Source of the DNA: Bacillota bacterium
GTDB taxonomy: Bacteria; Bacillota; Bacilli; Bacillales; Cytobacillaceae
Direction: 5' to 3'
Length of the DNA: 13,736 nt
Assembly (NCBI GenBank): GCA_023389895.1
Contig: JAEWDX010000336.1
Location: 1 to 13,736, forward strand
Below, one piece after another: positions 12,638 through 13,736 of the stretch (position 1 is its first letter; every line of letters begins with the position of its first letter). Below the pieces are notes generated by a model. That model was not told the DNA's origin and made no database searches. It worked only from the letters and a program-made list of their open reading frames with translations. A program made the position numbers and the translations under genes.

Positions 12638-13501
12638 ATGAGTGTGATGAGGAAAATAAAGTCAATCAAAAAGTGGACGATTACGAGAAGAATCGTTCAA
12701 TTTTTAATCATTGCCCTATTTCTTTCGCCTTTATTATTAGTCGAGGTTGAGGGTGATAACTTTTTCTTCGGTTCTTTAGCATCTTCTACTTTTGTTGGGA
12801 TTATTCTTTCAGATCCGTTTGCCGCACTGCAAGTAATGTTTGCCTCAAAAAAGATAAATATTGCTTATATGTCCGGTGCTTTAATCATTTTTGTATTTTA
12901 TTTAATATTGAGAGGCAGAGTTTTTTGTAGCTGGGTTTGTCCAGTAAATACTTTGCTCGAATTCACGGGAAAATTAAGGAGGTTTTTCAAGGTAAAAGAT
13001 AAGGCATATAGTCGTCATACAAAAAAATATTTGGCTCTCTTAGTCCTTGTGCTTTCTTTCATCATCGGGGTTCCAGTCTTTGAAATATTTTCACCGATTG
13101 GTTTTACAATGAGAAATGCATTGTTTACGTTTGGGATTGGCATTTGGATAATTATTGCGATTATCTTATTTGAATTACTTATCTCAAAGCGAGGCTGGTG
13201 TCGTTATTTTTGTCCATTAGGTGGATTCTATCAATCTATTGGCAAAGTCGGTCTATTTAAAGTGGAATTTAATCATGATGCATGTGTTGGCTGTGATCAG
13301 TGTCGATCTGTTTGCTTTGCGGAACCTGTTATTTTAGAACCAGGTATCTTTCGAGAAAGCAAGTTTGTTGTTGATGGAGACTGTAGCTTATGTGGTGCAT
13401 GTGTTGACAATTGTCCTTTTAACGCGCTGAAAATAACAGCTCAGCTTCCAATAAGAATGCAAAGGAATACATTTTGGCATATGACCGAAAAAAGTGAATG
13501 A
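12638..13501 (+). CDS. napH: Membrane quinol dehydrogenase subunit NapH
   Basis: NapH is the membrane partner of NapG and feeds quinol electrons into the nitrate reductase. Hydrophobic segments lie near residues 18-36, 46-67, 74-92, 131-150 and 161-182; at least four look like membrane spans. Two Cys-x3-Cys-Pro motifs follow membrane segments, FCSWVCPVN (Cys97, Cys101) and CRYFCPLGG (Cys188, Cys192). These are NapH hallmarks. The C-terminal part binds two 4Fe-4S clusters (C216/219/222/226 and C249/252/255/259) and should face the cytoplasm. Length is 287 residues, as usual. ATG 12638 was kept, but ATG 12647, with TTAGGA nine bases upstream, is equally likely. No napC is visible, so NapGH is the probable electron entry. 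A terminator follows. Confidence 0.94.
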   Translation: MSVMRKIKSIKKWTITRRIVQFLIIALFLSPLLLVEVEGDNFFFGSLASSTFVGIILSDPFAALQVMFASKKINIAYMSGALIIFVFYLILRGRVFCSWVCPVNTLLEFTGKLRRFFKVKDKAYSRHTKKYLALLVLVLSFIIGVPVFEIFSPIGFTMRNALFTFGIGIWIIIAIILFELLISKRGWCRYFCPLGGFYQSIGKVGLFKVEFNHDACVGCDQCRSVCFAEPVILEPGIFRESKFVVDGDCSLCGACVDNCPFNALKITAQLPIRMQRNTFWHMTEKSE

Positions 13502-13506
13502 ATTAT

Positions 13507-13544
13507 AAAAAGTAAAATCTTTTATAGGTTTTGCTTTTTATTTT
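13507..13544 (+). terminator. Terminator of the nap cluster
   Basis: A 13-pair stem (13507-13519 with 13527-13539, two U-G pairs) with a seven-base loop ends in a U-rich stretch. It begins six bases after the napH stop. Confidence 0.82.
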
Positions 13545-13593
13545 GCCACCAATCTATTAAAATCAATGTTTAAGGAACCATTTTCCTGTTTTA

Positions 13594-13622
13594 TTGAATT
13601 GATTCAGCTAATGTTTCATTAT
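13594..13622 (+). promoter_or_regulatory. Candidate promoter of the downstream ABC ATPase gene
   Basis: TTGAAT (13594-13599) and CATTAT (13617-13622) are 17 bases apart, each matching the vegetative consensus at 4 of 6 positions. The pair lies about 20 bases before the TTG start and after the nap terminator, which supports separate transcription. Confidence 0.45.
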
Positions 13623-13641
13623 TTTACGCGAGGTGATTAAT

Positions 13642-13736
13642 TTGGATAAGAATATTCCAATACAAGTGAAAAATCTTTCGAAAAATTTCGGAAGTTTCCA
13701 AGCGGTAAAAAATCTTAATTTAGACATTCATAAAGG
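13642..13736 (+). CDS. ABC transporter ATP-binding protein (partial, N-terminus)
   Basis: Only the first 31 residues are in the window. They read as the opening of an ABC-type ATPase: PIQVKNLSKNFGSFQAVKN, then LNLDIHK. In this family that segment contains the A-loop aromatic residue (here Phe in NFGSF) and leads straight into the Walker A motif, which lies beyond the edge. The start is TTG 13642 with GAGGTGA about six bases upstream. It follows a terminator and has its own promoter candidate, so it is probably not part of the nap transcript. A NosF-like or CcmA-like exporter ATPase would fit the context, but nothing in these residues shows it. Confidence 0.8.
   Translation, partial: MDKNIPIQVKNLSKNFGSFQAVKNLNLDIHK

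Overview
The window comes from the chromosome of a low-GC, Gram-positive, spore-forming bacterium of the Bacillus type. The evidence is AT-rich DNA, strong AGGAGG-type ribosome binding sites, U-run hairpin terminators, and genes whose closest recognisable relatives are Bacillus proteins (YvgK/YvgL/YvgM-like molybdate genes, YkuS, YkpA, DhaS). I see no rRNA, tRNA, CRISPR array or insertion sequence.

Layout. 1-2550: molybdate uptake. The minus-strand pair modA-modB (modB runs off the left edge) diverges from a plus-strand one-component regulator with a helix-turn-helix and a molybdate-binding-like domain; a perfect inverted repeat sits between them. 2590-5260: housekeeping genes, namely ykuS, a 42-residue basic protein, the ABC-F ATPase ykpA and an unrecognised 44-residue protein, separated by clear hairpin terminators. 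5263-7530: an SCO/SenC copper-site assembly protein and a DhaS-like aldehyde dehydrogenase with a good catabolite-responsive element. 7531-7947: a 417-base divergent regulatory region with a cluster of AATGTT/AACATT boxes and an imperfect FNR-like site. 7948-13501: a periplasmic-type nitrate reductase (Nap) cluster in the order napG-napA-napB-napD-napF-napH, closed by a terminator. 13642 to the right edge: start of an ABC-transporter ATPase with its own candidate promoter.

How it fits together. NapH and NapG would take electrons from menaquinol and pass them through the di-heme cytochrome NapB to the Mo-bis-MGD and 4Fe-4S enzyme NapA, which reduces nitrate to nitrite outside the membrane. NapD and NapF are maturation factors. 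There is no napC in view, so this is a NapGH-type system. The molybdate genes about 6 kb away could supply the metal NapA needs. The most interesting point is how a Nap system normally found in Gram-negative periplasms is built for a cell with one membrane. NapA has a twin-arginine signal ending in a plausible lipobox, NapB has an uncleaved-looking N-terminal membrane anchor, and NapG has lost the twin arginines. Nap has been reported in a few Bacillus denitrifiers, so the system is uncommon rather than wholly new; the anchoring details and the regulatory region are the parts most worth checking.
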